A DNA stretch of 64,000 nucleotides from Actinomycetota bacterium (GTDB lineage Bacteria; Actinomycetota; Thermoleophilia; Solirubrobacterales; Solirubrobacteraceae): the NCBI GenBank assembly GCA_005888335.1, contig VAWY01000053.1, forward strand, positions 1-64,000, given 5' to 3'. The position numbers were made by a program, and so were the translations under genes. Below are positions 26,406 to 35,691 of the stretch, piece after piece. The notes under the pieces are model-generated. The model was not told the origin of the DNA, made no database searches, and saw nothing but the letters and a program-made list of their open reading frames with translations. Within the stretch, counting starts at the first letter, position 1. Every line of letters begins with the position of its first letter.

Positions 26406-29400
26406 CTAGCGGCTGACAGTGGGCAGGTGACCAGCGTCACGCGCGAACATCGCGCCCTCGGTGTCCAGGAGCGGCAGCTTCTCGTCGAGCCATCTCGGCA
26501 GCCACCACGTGCGGTGGCCGGCCAGCGTCATGATCGAGGGCAGCAGTCCGAGCCGCACGATCGTGGCGTCGATCAGTACGGCGGTCGCGAGCCCGATGCC
26601 GAGCTGCTGGATCAGCGAGAACCTCGAGAGCGCGAATGCGACGAAGACGCCCAGCATGATCGCGGCGGCGCCGGTGACGACGCGCGCGGTCTTCGAGATG
26701 CCGAACTTGACCGCCGATGTGTGCGACTGGGTGCGCACGTATTCCTCACGCATCCGCGTGAGCAGAAAGACCTGGTAGTCGATCGAGAGCGCGAAGGTCA
26801 CGACGAAGATCCCCGTCACCGTCACCACGTCGAGCTTCCCCACGCCTCCGAGCGGCGGGTTGTCGCCGACGAAGAGCAGCGTGAGCACTCCGAATGCGGC
26901 AGCGACAGTGAGCATGTTGAGCGCGACCGCGATCGCGGGCAACACGAGCGAGCGCAGGATCGGGATCAGCGCCAGGTAGGTGACGAGGCAGATCGCGACG
27001 ATGAGAAGCGGCACGCGCGTACGGTTCACCCGCGCGAAGTCGGTCAGCTCGGGCGCGGTCCCGCCGACCGGGGCGGCGATGCCGGTCGCGTGCTGGAACC
27101 GATGGGTGAGCGTCCGTACCTCGTCGACGATGTGATCCTGGCGCGGATCGTTGGTCGGGACGTCCGGCATCACCAGGATGCGCGCCTTGCTCCCGCCGCG
27201 CGCGCTGTCGACGAGTCCCGCGATCGCCGCGCGCTGGTCCGCGCGCGCGCCCTCCAGCCCCGCGGCAATCAGATAACCCGAGCGGAAGAACCCGGGCGAG
27301 TCCCGTCCGAGCGTGCCCAGTGTCCGGAGCGGCTGGAACGGCCCGCTCCGCTGCCGCAGCTGACCGCGGATGGTGTCGATCCTCCTCGAGGCGGCGCTGA
27401 GTCCCTGCTGCAGCTGGGTGAGCAGGGGCTTGGCGCGCGCGCCGCTCGTCTCGAGGAGCTCGCCGCCCGTCGACAGCAGCGACTGCGCCCCGCCCGCCAG
27501 CTCGTCCAGTTGAGGTTGGACGGCGGCGACGCCGTCTCGCGCCTGACCGAGCGCGGCGGCCAGCTCCTGCTGCCCGCCGGCGAGGGTGCTCAGCCCGGGA
27601 TCCACCAGCCGCCCAGCGCCGTCTGCGATCTGGTTCATCGCATCGGCGAACTGCCCGGCCTGACGCTCCGCCGCGTCGACCTGCCGGCCCGCCAATTCGG
27701 CGCGTGACAGCTCGCCCGCCAGCGCGGCGTCCAGGCCCGGATAGCTGCCGGCCTGGGCAGCAGTCACCTGCAGGCCGCCGCTGCCGACGACGGCGGCCAG
27801 CGCCGCGGATAGGCGGTTCCGCGCCTCCTGAACGGCCGGGTCCGACTGCCCGACGCCGGCGCGGTCGAGCGCCGCCAGCGCGTCCCGGAGCTCGCGCTCT
27901 GTGGTCTGGATCGGTATGCGCAAGAGGCCGATCCGCGCCTGAGCCTCCCGCAACGCGCTCTGCCCGGCCACGATCGTGGGGACCAGGTCGTCGACGTGCT
28001 TGCGGATAACGCTCAAGGCTGCGGCCAGGAGTCGTGCCTTCCCGCTGAGCGTCCGCGTTCCAGCCGCGAGCTCGTGGGCGCCGTCCCGCGCAGCCGTCAA
28101 TCCGAGCTTCAGCCGCTTCACATCGCCGGTACGGCTGCTCGCCGCTGCGAGCATGCCTCGTCCGGAGGCGAGCAGACGGTGTGCGCGCGCGAGGCCGCGG
28201 CTGACGTCGGCCGCCTGTCGGCGCGCCTCGCGCTGCGCGCTGCGGAGCTGACGCGATCGCGATGTGAGCTCGGTCTCGGCGGATGTCACTTCGCGTCGGG
28301 ACCCGGCGATCAACTTGGGTGCCCCGCCGACCTCCGCCGTCGCGTCTGCGATCAGCCCGGGTCCGGTTACGGCCCTGATCAGCGGCAGCTTCCCGATCTG
28401 CCGCTCGAGGTTCCCGATCGCCGCGAGCCGCCCGGGGTCGAGCAGCGTGCCGCGCGGCGCCGCGAGCGCGATGTCGATCTCCGGGCCGAAGTGCGCCCTA
28501 CGCAATGCCTTGAAGGCGGCGAGACCGTCGCTGTCCTTCGGGAGCACGCGTGGATCCGCCGGGGTTGTCGCCAGTCGCAGCACCGGAGACGCGCCCAGCA
28601 GCAGCAGGGCCACGAGCAGGCCGGTGGCGAGCGCGGCGCGACGGGTCACCCGGCTCACGATGCGGGAGATCGCGCCTCCGTCGCTGCTGGGCGCCCCGCC
28701 GATCTGCCACTTGTTGATCCGATGGCCGAGCAGGCTCGTCGCGGCCGGCGCGACGAGGATCGCGCCGAGCATGCTGAGGACGGTCACAACGCTCATCCCG
28801 ACCGCCATCGACAGCAGGACCGTGCCCGGGGATAGGAAGAACGCGACGACGGTGATCGTCAGCAGCACCACGCCGGCGAAGTTCGCTGTTCGCCCCGCCG
28901 TGTTCGCCGCAATCGACGCCGCCTGTCTGGGAGGGTGGCCTTCCGCAAGGCTCGCGCGGAAGCGCGTGACGATCAGCAGCGAGTAGTCGACGCCCAATGC
29001 GAGCCCGAGCATCGAGGCTGCGCTCAATGCGACGGCGTCGAGCTTGGTGAACTCGAGGATCACCGAGATCAGCCCCAAGCCAGTGACGACCGTGCCCGCC
29101 GCGATGGACAGCGGCACACCCGCGGCCACCGGACTCCGGAACACGAGCAGCAGAACGAGGATCAAGATCGGCGCTGCGATCAGCTCGCCCGCGTGCAGCG
29201 CCTCGATCGACGACTTGTTGACTTCGCTGCCCAGCGACGGGATGCCCGCGAGGTAAGCACGGACCGGCGGGTGCACGCGCGCTCGGACGAAGTCCTCGAG
29301 CGGCCCGATGATCGTGTTGATGTTGCCACCGGGCGGGACCCGCACGTCGATGCTGATCGCCGCCTGCCGCGGGCTCGGCCGCAGCGTCTTCACCTGCTTG

Positions 29401-29708
29401 GCCCTGGGACTCCACACAGATATCGCGCGGGTCCCGGCGCGGCGCCCGAGCGCTGCGGCAAGCCGGGGGCCCTGGCGATCGATCTCGCGCGCGGGCCCGA
29501 CCAAAAGGACGATCAGCTCCTCGTTGAAGCTCCCCTGACGCACATCCCGCCAGTGGGAGGACTCCGTGCCGGGAATGAACAGCAGCGAGGGCTGCACCTT
29601 GCCTTCGACGCCGCGGCCGATGAGCCCGAACGCCACGACGACGACGATCCAGCCCACGAGCACCCACACGGCGTGACGAACGGCGAAGCGGGCGACCGGT
29701 GTGATCAC
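26406..29708 (-). CDS. MMPL/RND-family exporter
   Basis: 1100 aa from GTG 29708. Two sets of membrane helices (helix 1 plus ~180-385, and ~880-1080) typical of MMPL proteins, with the conserved ALGVDYSLLIVTRFR (~237-251) and ALSIDYQVFLLTRMREEY (~980-997) segments that contain the proton-relay Asp. Between them lies a very long helical, Ala/Arg-rich extracytoplasmic region (~460-800), as in actinobacterial lipid or siderophore exporters. Cargo unknown. Divergent from a Crp/Fnr gene that may control it. Confidence 0.9.
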   Translation of the reverse strand: MITPVARFAVRHAVWVLVGWIVVVVAFGLIGRGVEGKVQPSLLFIPGTESSHWRDVRQGSFNEELIVLLVGPAREIDRQGPRLAAALGRRAGTRAISVWSPRAKQVKTLRPSPRQAAISIDVRVPPGGNINTIIGPLEDFVRARVHPPVRAYLAGIPSLGSEVNKSSIEALHAGELIAAPILILVLLLVFRSPVAAGVPLSIAAGTVVTGLGLISVILEFTKLDAVALSAASMLGLALGVDYSLLIVTRFRASLAEGHPPRQAASIAANTAGRTANFAGVVLLTITVVAFFLSPGTVLLSMAVGMSVVTVLSMLGAILVAPAATSLLGHRINKWQIGGAPSSDGGAISRIVSRVTRRAALATGLLVALLLLGASPVLRLATTPADPRVLPKDSDGLAAFKALRRAHFGPEIDIALAAPRGTLLDPGRLAAIGNLERQIGKLPLIRAVTGPGLIADATAEVGGAPKLIAGSRREVTSAETELTSRSRQLRSAQREARRQAADVSRGLARAHRLLASGRGMLAAASSRTGDVKRLKLGLTAARDGAHELAAGTRTLSGKARLLAAALSVIRKHVDDLVPTIVAGQSALREAQARIGLLRIPIQTTERELRDALAALDRAGVGQSDPAVQEARNRLSAALAAVVGSGGLQVTAAQAGSYPGLDAALAGELSRAELAGRQVDAAERQAGQFADAMNQIADGAGRLVDPGLSTLAGGQQELAAALGQARDGVAAVQPQLDELAGGAQSLLSTGGELLETSGARAKPLLTQLQQGLSAASRRIDTIRGQLRQRSGPFQPLRTLGTLGRDSPGFFRSGYLIAAGLEGARADQRAAIAGLVDSARGGSKARILVMPDVPTNDPRQDHIVDEVRTLTHRFQHATGIAAPVGGTAPELTDFARVNRTRVPLLIVAICLVTYLALIPILRSLVLPAIAVALNMLTVAAAFGVLTLLFVGDNPPLGGVGKLDVVTVTGIFVVTFALSIDYQVFLLTRMREEYVRTQSHTSAVKFGISKTARVVTGAAAIMLGVFVAFALSRFSLIQQLGIGLATAVLIDATIVRLGLLPSIMTLAGHRTWWLPRWLDEKLPLLDTEGAMFARDAGHLPTVSR

Positions 29709-29814
29709 CCGTCAGGCCTCGCAATCCGTCGCGCTGGTGCACGGGGCCACCGATATTCCTCCGTTGATCGTGGGGCGGTCCAGAAAGCGGCCGGTGCTTC
29801 GTCGACACTAACTC

Positions 29815-30564
29815 GTGCCCACCGGTCCCGCCACCGGGTTAGGATCGCCCGGAAGGGATTCGCCCATCTTGAGCCTCCCGCATGACACGGTCGTCGCGCT
29901 GCTCGACGAGCTCGACTTGTTCGCGTCGCTGGCGGACGACGAGATCGACGCCCTCGCCCGCAAGGTGGAGACGGTCAACTGGCAGGCGGGCGCCATCGTC
30001 TTCGAGGAGGGCGACCGCGGCGACGCCTGCTACGTGGTCTACAGCGGACAGGTCAAGGTGATGCGACGCCTCGTCGACGGCCAGCCGATCACACTCGCCC
30101 AGGTCGGGCATGGCGCGATGGTCGGCGAGCTGGCGATGTTCGCGCGCCACCACCGCACGGCAACGTTGCAGGCGGTCGAGCCGACCACCGCGATCGCTAT
30201 CTCGCACGAGGATCTGATGGAGATCCTGCGCGGCAATGCAGAGGCCGCGATCAGCATGGCCGTTCACGTGGCCGGGCTCCTGGAACGGGCGCAGAACCGC
30301 GCGTTCGCAAGCACGACCTCCACCGTCAACGGCCGCATCCTGGCGACTCTGCTCGCGCAGGTCGAGGCGCGACAGATCCGCCACCCGGGCGAAAAGGATC
30401 TCGAGCTCGTGGGCAGCACGAGCGACCTCGCACGGCTTGCCGGAGCGCAGAAGGCTGACACTGCACGCGTGCTGCACTGGCTCGAGAACGAGGGGGTCAT
30501 CCGCCTCAAGCGGGGCCGGATCATCGTCCGTTCGCCGGACGCACTCAGAGGACATCTCGGCTGA
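29815..30564 (+). CDS. Crp/Fnr-family transcriptional regulator
   Basis: 249 aa from GTG 29815. Cyclic-nucleotide-binding fold (~30-145; FEEGDRGDACYVVYSGQVKV, GELAMFARHHRTATLQAVE) and a C-terminal winged helix (SDLARLAGAQKADTARVLHWLENEGVI). A TTG at 29869 is an attractive alternative start: the protein would begin LSLPHDTVVALL, with GGAAGGG upstream and a TAGGAT -10-like hexamer at 29840. Divergent from the MMPL gene. Confidence 0.88.
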   Translation: MPTGPATGLGSPGRDSPILSLPHDTVVALLDELDLFASLADDEIDALARKVETVNWQAGAIVFEEGDRGDACYVVYSGQVKVMRRLVDGQPITLAQVGHGAMVGELAMFARHHRTATLQAVEPTTAIAISHEDLMEILRGNAEAAISMAVHVAGLLERAQNRAFASTTSTVNGRILATLLAQVEARQIRHPGEKDLELVGSTSDLARLAGAQKADTARVLHWLENEGVIRLKRGRIIVRSPDALRGHLG

Positions 30565-30596
30565 ACAGGGGCTGCCTAGCCGCGTGCGCCTGCCTC

Positions 30597-31508
30597 GTGT
30601 TGACGCTGTCCGCAGGCGCCGCCGGCGCGCTCGCGCAGCAGTCGCCGCCGCTCGCGCTCGACCCGAGCGCCGCCGGGCAGGGCACGGCGCTGCTGATCGC
30701 GGCTGACGAGTCGGCGCTGTCGTCGAACGGTCAGTCGGCGGAGTCGATCACGTTCGCCCTCCCGCGGGGAATGCGCGTCGATACCGTGGCGCGCGAGCAA
30801 CTCTGCGCGGAAGATCAGGCAGCGCGCTCGGCCTGTCCGGCGTCGAGCCAGATCGGCTTCGGCCGCTTCGTCGTCGCCGTACGGGGTTACCTGTTCGGGG
30901 GCGGAGAGGCCGAGCTGGCGTGGTCGATCGATGCCTACCTGGGACGATCACTTCGGCGGGGGGACACGGCATCGGTCGTGCTGACCGGCAACCTCCTTGG
31001 CGCAGCCAGCGTCGCCGCTCTCCTTGAACCGGCACTCGGTACGAGCGTCCCGACCACGGTGACGACGGTCGGCCGGCTCGTCCGCCCGGCATCCGGCGCG
31101 TACGGCATCGAGCTTCGCTTCCCGACGCTGCCCGTCCGGCTCGAGGTCGCGGCGCCCATCACGGCCACGCCCGCCCGGCTGGAGCTCGCGCTCAGTGCCG
31201 TCCGTCGCATCCGCCAGAACTTCATTCGCCACATCAGGATCAGGACGCCCTCCGGCTACGAAGTCCGGAAGATCCGCGACCACCGGCTGATCGGCCACTA
31301 CCTGCTGCGCACGCCACGGAGCTGCAACGGCTCGTGGACCTCCGAGCTCCGCGTCGGTTTTCCCGGCACGGTGAAGCGCACGGCAAGCCCGATCGCATGC
31401 TCGAAGAACGGCAGCGCCGGTGCCAGCCGCAGCGCGCCGTCGACCCCAACCGCGGCGCGGTCGCGATCGGTCACCCGCTCGGGTCGTCGGGCACGCGCTA
31501 CGTCCTGA
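30597..31508 (+). CDS. Secreted protein of unknown function, Cys-motif family
   Basis: 303 aa from GTG 30597. The frame stays open upstream, and a CTG at 30561, overlapping the regulator stop, would give a much better signal peptide (NRGCLAACACLVLTLSAGAA), so the true start may be there. The body is beta-rich with a Cys...C-P-x2-S-x-I-G-x-G signature (~residues 62-80) also found in the protein at 404-1351. Later Cys residues may form a second disulfide. No catalytic motif recognised. Confidence 0.65.
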   Translation: MLTLSAGAAGALAQQSPPLALDPSAAGQGTALLIAADESALSSNGQSAESITFALPRGMRVDTVAREQLCAEDQAARSACPASSQIGFGRFVVAVRGYLFGGGEAELAWSIDAYLGRSLRRGDTASVVLTGNLLGAASVAALLEPALGTSVPTTVTTVGRLVRPASGAYGIELRFPTLPVRLEVAAPITATPARLELALSAVRRIRQNFIRHIRIRTPSGYEVRKIRDHRLIGHYLLRTPRSCNGSWTSELRVGFPGTVKRTASPIACSKNGSAGASRSAPSTPTAARSRSVTRSGRRARATS

Positions 31509-31876
31509 CGCTGGCGACCCGAGCTCGCCTGCGCGACGCCCGGTACGGGTCTTCCTGGTCGTCCTCGTGGGCGAGCGGTCGAGTCCCGGACGACGGCTTC
31601 GACGACAGGCGTCGACCTGTACTCCGGCGGGGCGGCCACCCTGCGCTCCTCGTCGGAGGCATGCGCCCGCGGCTCCGCCGGCGCGGCACTCACGCGGCTG
31701 CGGCGTCGCGGCGGCAGTGTTCCCGAGCGGTCCCGAGCGCGCCCTCTACAACAACGTGGCGCTCACAGGTCTGCACGCTGTGGCCCGCCACCGCTGCGAG
31801 CTCATCGCGAGCCGGACGCGCGGGATTCGGATCCTGGCGGTGCGATTGTCGAACACGCTCGTAGTAGGGTCCGCGC
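31509..31876 (+). other. 368-bp stretch without a supported gene
   Basis: Several frames are open on both strands but show no domain, start signal or conserved pattern. At its end TAGGGT (31865-31870) lies 6 bp before ATG 31877 with no ribosome site between, consistent with a leaderless promoter for the next gene. Confidence 0.4.
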
Positions 31877-33139
31877 ATGAGCGCAGAACGGGGTCTCGAC
31901 GTCGTCGTCTACGGTGCCACCGGCTTCGTCGGCAGGCTGACCGCGGAGTACCTCGCGCGCAGCGCGCCGCCGGAGGTGCGGATCGGCCTCGGGGGCCGGT
32001 CGCAGTCCAAACTCGAGCAGGTGCGCTCCTCGCTCGGCGCGCGCGCCGCCGACTGGCCGCTCGTCGTCGCGGACTCGTCCGACGCCGGGGCGATCGAGCA
32101 GCTCGCGAACGCGACGCGGGTCGTCGTGACGACGGTCGGCCCGTACGCGAAGTACGGCATGCCGCTGGTCGAGGCGTGCGCCCGCGCCGGCACGGACTAC
32201 GCCGACCTCACCGGCGAGGTCCTGTTCATCCGCGACACCATCGACCGCTTCCACGACGTCGCCAAGGCGTCGGGCGCGCGGATCGTCCACGGGTGCGGCT
32301 TTGACTCGATCCCCGGCGACCTCGGCGTGCTCCTGCTCCACGAGGCGGCGGGCGAGCTCGGCGAGACGACGCTCGTCGTGACCGCGCTGAAGGGCGGCCC
32401 GAGCGGCGGGACGATCGACTCCGTGCGCGGGCAGATCGATGAGATGCGCGGCAACCCGGCGCGCGCGCGGATCGCCGGCGATGCGTACGCGCTGTCGCCC
32501 GACCGCGCGGCCGAGCCGCAGCTGGGCGACGAGAGCGACCTGCGCATGCCCGAGTACTCCCCCGAGCTCAGGCGGTGGCTCGGCCCGTTCGTCATGGCGG
32601 CGATCAACACGCGCCAGGTCCGCCGCTCGAACGCGCTGCAGAGCTGGGCCTACGGCCGGCAGTTCAAGTACCGCGAGGTCATGGGCTTCGCCGGCGGCCT
32701 CGCCGGCCGCGCGCAGGCGACCGCGGTCGCGCTCGGGACGGGCGCGCTGTTCGCCGGGTTGTCGTTCGCGCCCACGCGCTCGGTGCTCGACCGCGTGCTG
32801 CCGAAGCCGGGCGAGGGCCCGTCGGAGGAGGCGCGGCGCAAGGGCTTCTTCAAGGTCGAGATTCACACCCGGACGCCGTCGGGCGAGCGGTGGGTCTGCC
32901 GCGAGGTCGCGCAGGGCGACCCCGGCTACGCGGCCACGGCGGTGATGCTCGGCGAGAGCGCGCTGGCGCTCGCGCTGGACCGCGACCGGCTGCCGGACGC
33001 CGCCGGCGTGCTGACTCCGGCGACCGCGATCGGCAGCGTGCTCGCCGACCGGCTGCGCGCGGCCGGGCAGACGTGGGAGGTCGAGCGCCTCGGCGCCGGC
33101 GCCGCGACCACGACGGCGCAGCCGGTCAGCGCGGCGTGA
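31877..33139 (+). CDS. Saccharopine-dehydrogenase-like / trans-acting enoyl reductase
   Basis: 420 aa. N-terminal NADP-binding fold VVVYGATGFVGRLTAEYLA (~9-27), GGRSQSKLE, VVTTVGPYAKYGMPLVEACARAGTDYADLTGE (~83-114) and HGCGFDSIPGDLGV (~139-152), all typical of this family. In mycobacteria relatives work as trans-acting enoyl reductases in lipid synthesis; here the role is unknown. Probably leaderless. Overlaps a small downstream ORF by GTGA. Confidence 0.9.
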   Translation: MSAERGLDVVVYGATGFVGRLTAEYLARSAPPEVRIGLGGRSQSKLEQVRSSLGARAADWPLVVADSSDAGAIEQLANATRVVVTTVGPYAKYGMPLVEACARAGTDYADLTGEVLFIRDTIDRFHDVAKASGARIVHGCGFDSIPGDLGVLLLHEAAGELGETTLVVTALKGGPSGGTIDSVRGQIDEMRGNPARARIAGDAYALSPDRAAEPQLGDESDLRMPEYSPELRRWLGPFVMAAINTRQVRRSNALQSWAYGRQFKYREVMGFAGGLAGRAQATAVALGTGALFAGLSFAPTRSVLDRVLPKPGEGPSEEARRKGFFKVEIHTRTPSGERWVCREVAQGDPGYAATAVMLGESALALALDRDRLPDAAGVLTPATAIGSVLADRLRAAGQTWEVERLGAGAATTTAQPVSAA

Positions 33140-33324
33140 CGCCGGACGACGCTCCCGTCGAGGTCTTCGCCCTCGACGCTCTCGCACGGCTCGCGACGGA
33201 GGCCGGCGATGCCGCCAGGGCCCGCGACCTGCACCAGGCGGCCGACCAGCGCATGGACCGTGCGTCGCACTTCATCACCGAGCGCGACCGGACCGACGCG
33301 GCTTGTGTCAGGCAACCGGCCTGA
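33136..33324 (+). CDS. Small helical ORF, possibly a TPR-type gene tail
   Basis: 62 aa from GTG 33136, coupled to the reductase by GTGA. FALDALARLATEAGDAARARDLHQAADQRM looks like one TPR-style helical hairpin, as at the C-terminus of large ATPase regulators, so it may be a gene fragment rather than a free-standing protein. Its end overlaps the EamA remnant on the other strand. Confidence 0.35.
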   Translation: MTPDDAPVEVFALDALARLATEAGDAARARDLHQAADQRMDRASHFITERDRTDAACVRQPA

Positions 33325-33537
33325 CCAGGCGCTCACCGCGCTCGTGCGCCACGACGAAGGCCAGCAGGCCCCCATCACCATGGCGATGCCCGCGATCTGC
33401 CGGTTGATGACGACCTCGTCGAGCAGCAGGAACGACCACACGACCGCGAGCGCCGGATGCGCGACCTGCGCGATCCCGATCGTGCCGATCTGGATCGTCT
33501 CCGGTCCACCGGTGGTCGCCACGTGGGTGCGGGACAT
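33308..33537 (-). pseudogene. EamA/DMT transporter remnant, truncated and frameshifted
   Basis: IGIAQVAHPALAVVWSFLLL and DEVVINRQIAGIAMVMG are the last two helices of a drug/metabolite transporter. After MVMG the frame shifts by one base: the alternative frame continues GLLAFVVAHERGERLVRPVA and stops at 33310-33308. The first eight helices are missing. Confidence 0.7.
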
Positions 33538-33550
33538 CGAGACTCCTTTG

Positions 33551-35005
33551 CTAGCCGCTGACGTTGTAGGCGCCTTGGCGAGGGTCACGCGTCCGTCGCC
33601 AGAACTCGATCGTCGATCCCGGCCAGAGCAGCGTGTTGCGGCGAGTGATCGGATCCTGGTACCAGCTGCGGCAGCCTCCGCCCTGCCACACGGTGTTCTG
33701 GAGCCGGGACTGCAGGTCCTCGTTGAACTCGCGCTGCGCCTCGCGACGCACCTCGACCGTCCGCGCGCCGGCCCGCAGCCTCCGCAACCGCCCCGCGATG
33801 AGCCTCACCTGCGCCTCGATCATGAAGATCTGCGAGTTGTGCCCGAGGCCGGAGTTCGGGCCGGTCATCAGGAACAGGTTCGGAAACCCGGCCACCATCG
33901 TCCCGAGGTACGCCTCCATCCCACCGCGCCAGCCGTCGGTCAAGGTCCGCGCGTCGGGCCCCGTGATGGGCACCCTTCCGAGCGCATCCTGGGCCGCGAA
34001 CCCGGTGCCGAAAACGATGACGTCGGCACCATGTCGAGTTCCCGCCTCGGTTAGCACGGCGTCGCGGGTGACGTGCGCGATCGGCGATGTCTCGAGAGCT
34101 ACGTCGTCGCGCTGAAGCGTCGGGTACCAGTCGCTCGAGATGAGCAGCCGTTTGCAACCGATCGCGTAGTCGGGCGTCAAGAGCGCGCGCAGCGCTCGGT
34201 CTCGGACCTGGTGCTCGAGATGGGCGCGCGCGAGGCGCTCCGTCTCGGGCATCGCGCCGCTGGGGCCTTGAAAGCCCTGCGCGCGAGCTTCGTGGATCCA
34301 GAACAGGCGCGTTCGCAGGAGCCGCCGATAGGCGGGAAGCAGCTCGAGGAGCCGACGCTCCCGCGGGGTGAAGGGACGATCGGCCTTCGGCACGATCCAC
34401 GGTGGCGTTCGCTGGAACACGGTGATCTCGGCTGCACGCCCCGCGATCGCGGGCACGAGCTGTACCGCGCTCGCGCCCGTCCCGATGACCGCCACGCGCT
34501 GGCCCGAGAGGGCGATCTCATCGTCCCACTCCGCCGTGTGCAGGCAAGGCCCGGCGAAGTCCGCCAGGCCCGGCAGGTCTGGACGCGCGGGTACGTGCAA
34601 CGCTCCGATCGCTGAGACGAGCGCATCGGCCCACACGACGGAGCCGTCCTCGCAGGTCACTTCCCATCGGCCGTCGGACCACTGCGCGCCGGACACGGTC
34701 ACGCCGAAGCGGACGTCGGCCAGCACGCCCGAGCGCTCGGCGAAGCGCTCGAGGTAGTCGAGGATCTCGGCCTGCCCGGCGAACAGTCGCGACCAGCGAC
34801 CGCTCTGCGCGAACGAGTAGGAGTACAGCGGTGCGGGGATGTCGCAGCAGCAGCCCGGGTAGGTGTTCTCGCGCCAGGTCCCGCCGACGCGCTCGGCACG
34901 TTCGAGGACGGTGACGTCGATGCCGCGCGTGCGTCGTAGTCGGTCGGCGACGCAGAGCCCGCTGACGCCGGCGCCAATCACCACGACGCGCACGGTGCGC
35001 TTCAT
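33551..35005 (-). CDS. Baeyer-Villiger-type flavin monooxygenase
   Basis: 484 aa. N-terminal FAD motif VIGAGVSGLCVADRL (~9-23), the Baeyer-Villiger fingerprint FAGPCLHTAEWDD (~149-161; F-x-G-x3-H-T-x2-W) and NADPH motif VIGTGASAVQLVPAIAG (~172-188). It would insert oxygen into a ketone to give an ester. First to act, or partner, in a three-gene operon with an SDR and an acyl-CoA ligase (ATGA overlap). Confidence 0.9.
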   Translation of the reverse strand: MKRTVRVVVIGAGVSGLCVADRLRRTRGIDVTVLERAERVGGTWRENTYPGCCCDIPAPLYSYSFAQSGRWSRLFAGQAEILDYLERFAERSGVLADVRFGVTVSGAQWSDGRWEVTCEDGSVVWADALVSAIGALHVPARPDLPGLADFAGPCLHTAEWDDEIALSGQRVAVIGTGASAVQLVPAIAGRAAEITVFQRTPPWIVPKADRPFTPRERRLLELLPAYRRLLRTRLFWIHEARAQGFQGPSGAMPETERLARAHLEHQVRDRALRALLTPDYAIGCKRLLISSDWYPTLQRDDVALETSPIAHVTRDAVLTEAGTRHGADVIVFGTGFAAQDALGRVPITGPDARTLTDGWRGGMEAYLGTMVAGFPNLFLMTGPNSGLGHNSQIFMIEAQVRLIAGRLRRLRAGARTVEVRREAQREFNEDLQSRLQNTVWQGGGCRSWYQDPITRRNTLLWPGSTIEFWRRTRDPRQGAYNVSG

Positions 35006-35691
35006 CGCGTGCTCCCGAGCGTCGCGTGCTGCAAGCCCAGGCCGCCGTCGATCCGGACGTCCTGGCCGGTGATGTAGGCGGCCTGCTCGGTGGCCAGGTA
35101 TCCAACGAGCGAAGCCACCTCAGCAGGCTCGGCCGCCCGCCGCATCGGCAACTCATCAATCACCCGCTCGAGGACGGCATCGGGCATGCCGAGCACCTTT
35201 GGCGTGGCGATGAGCCCTGGGAGAACGGCGTTTGCGGTGATCCCGCGTCCGACGCCCTCGACGGCCAGCGTCTTGACCATGCCAAGGAGCCCGGCCTTGG
35301 ACGCGCTGTAGGCGACCTGCCCTGCGAGACCGAGCTGTGCGGCGGCACTTGCCACCACGACGATGCGGCCCCAGCCGCGGTCGAGCATGCCCGGCAGGCA
35401 AGCTTGGACCGCCCGAAACGCGCCCGTCAGGTTGACGTCGATGTCGCGCGACCATTGCTCGCCGCTCATCGCGTGAGCCGGCGCGATTGTGTCGACGACC
35501 GCCGCGTTGGAGATGCAGATGTCGACGTCGATGCCGTCGAGGTCCGGCACCTCATCACGGAGGTCCGCGACGATGTCGCAGTCGCCCGCCAGGTCGAGTG
35601 TGACGACGCGGTGACCGTCCTCCGTCAGACGCGCGACGATCGCGCGTCCGAGACCCCCGGCCGCGCCGGTGACGAGTGCCGTACGACTCAC
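35002..35691 (-). CDS. Short-chain dehydrogenase/reductase
   Basis: 229 aa from GTG 35691, which overlaps the ligase stop (GTGA). TGAAGGLGRAI (~9-19), SNAAV (~68-72), Ser near 123 and YSASK (~136-140) give the NAD(P) site and Ser-Tyr-Lys catalytic set; the C-terminal ITGQDVRIDGG is typical. It probably makes or removes the ketone used by the neighbouring monooxygenase. Confidence 0.9.
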   Translation of the reverse strand: MSRTALVTGAAGGLGRAIVARLTEDGHRVVTLDLAGDCDIVADLRDEVPDLDGIDVDICISNAAVVDTIAPAHAMSGEQWSRDIDVNLTGAFRAVQACLPGMLDRGWGRIVVVASAAAQLGLAGQVAYSASKAGLLGMVKTLAVEGVGRGITANAVLPGLIATPKVLGMPDAVLERVIDELPMRRAAEPAEVASLVGYLATEQAAYITGQDVRIDGGLGLQHATLGSTR

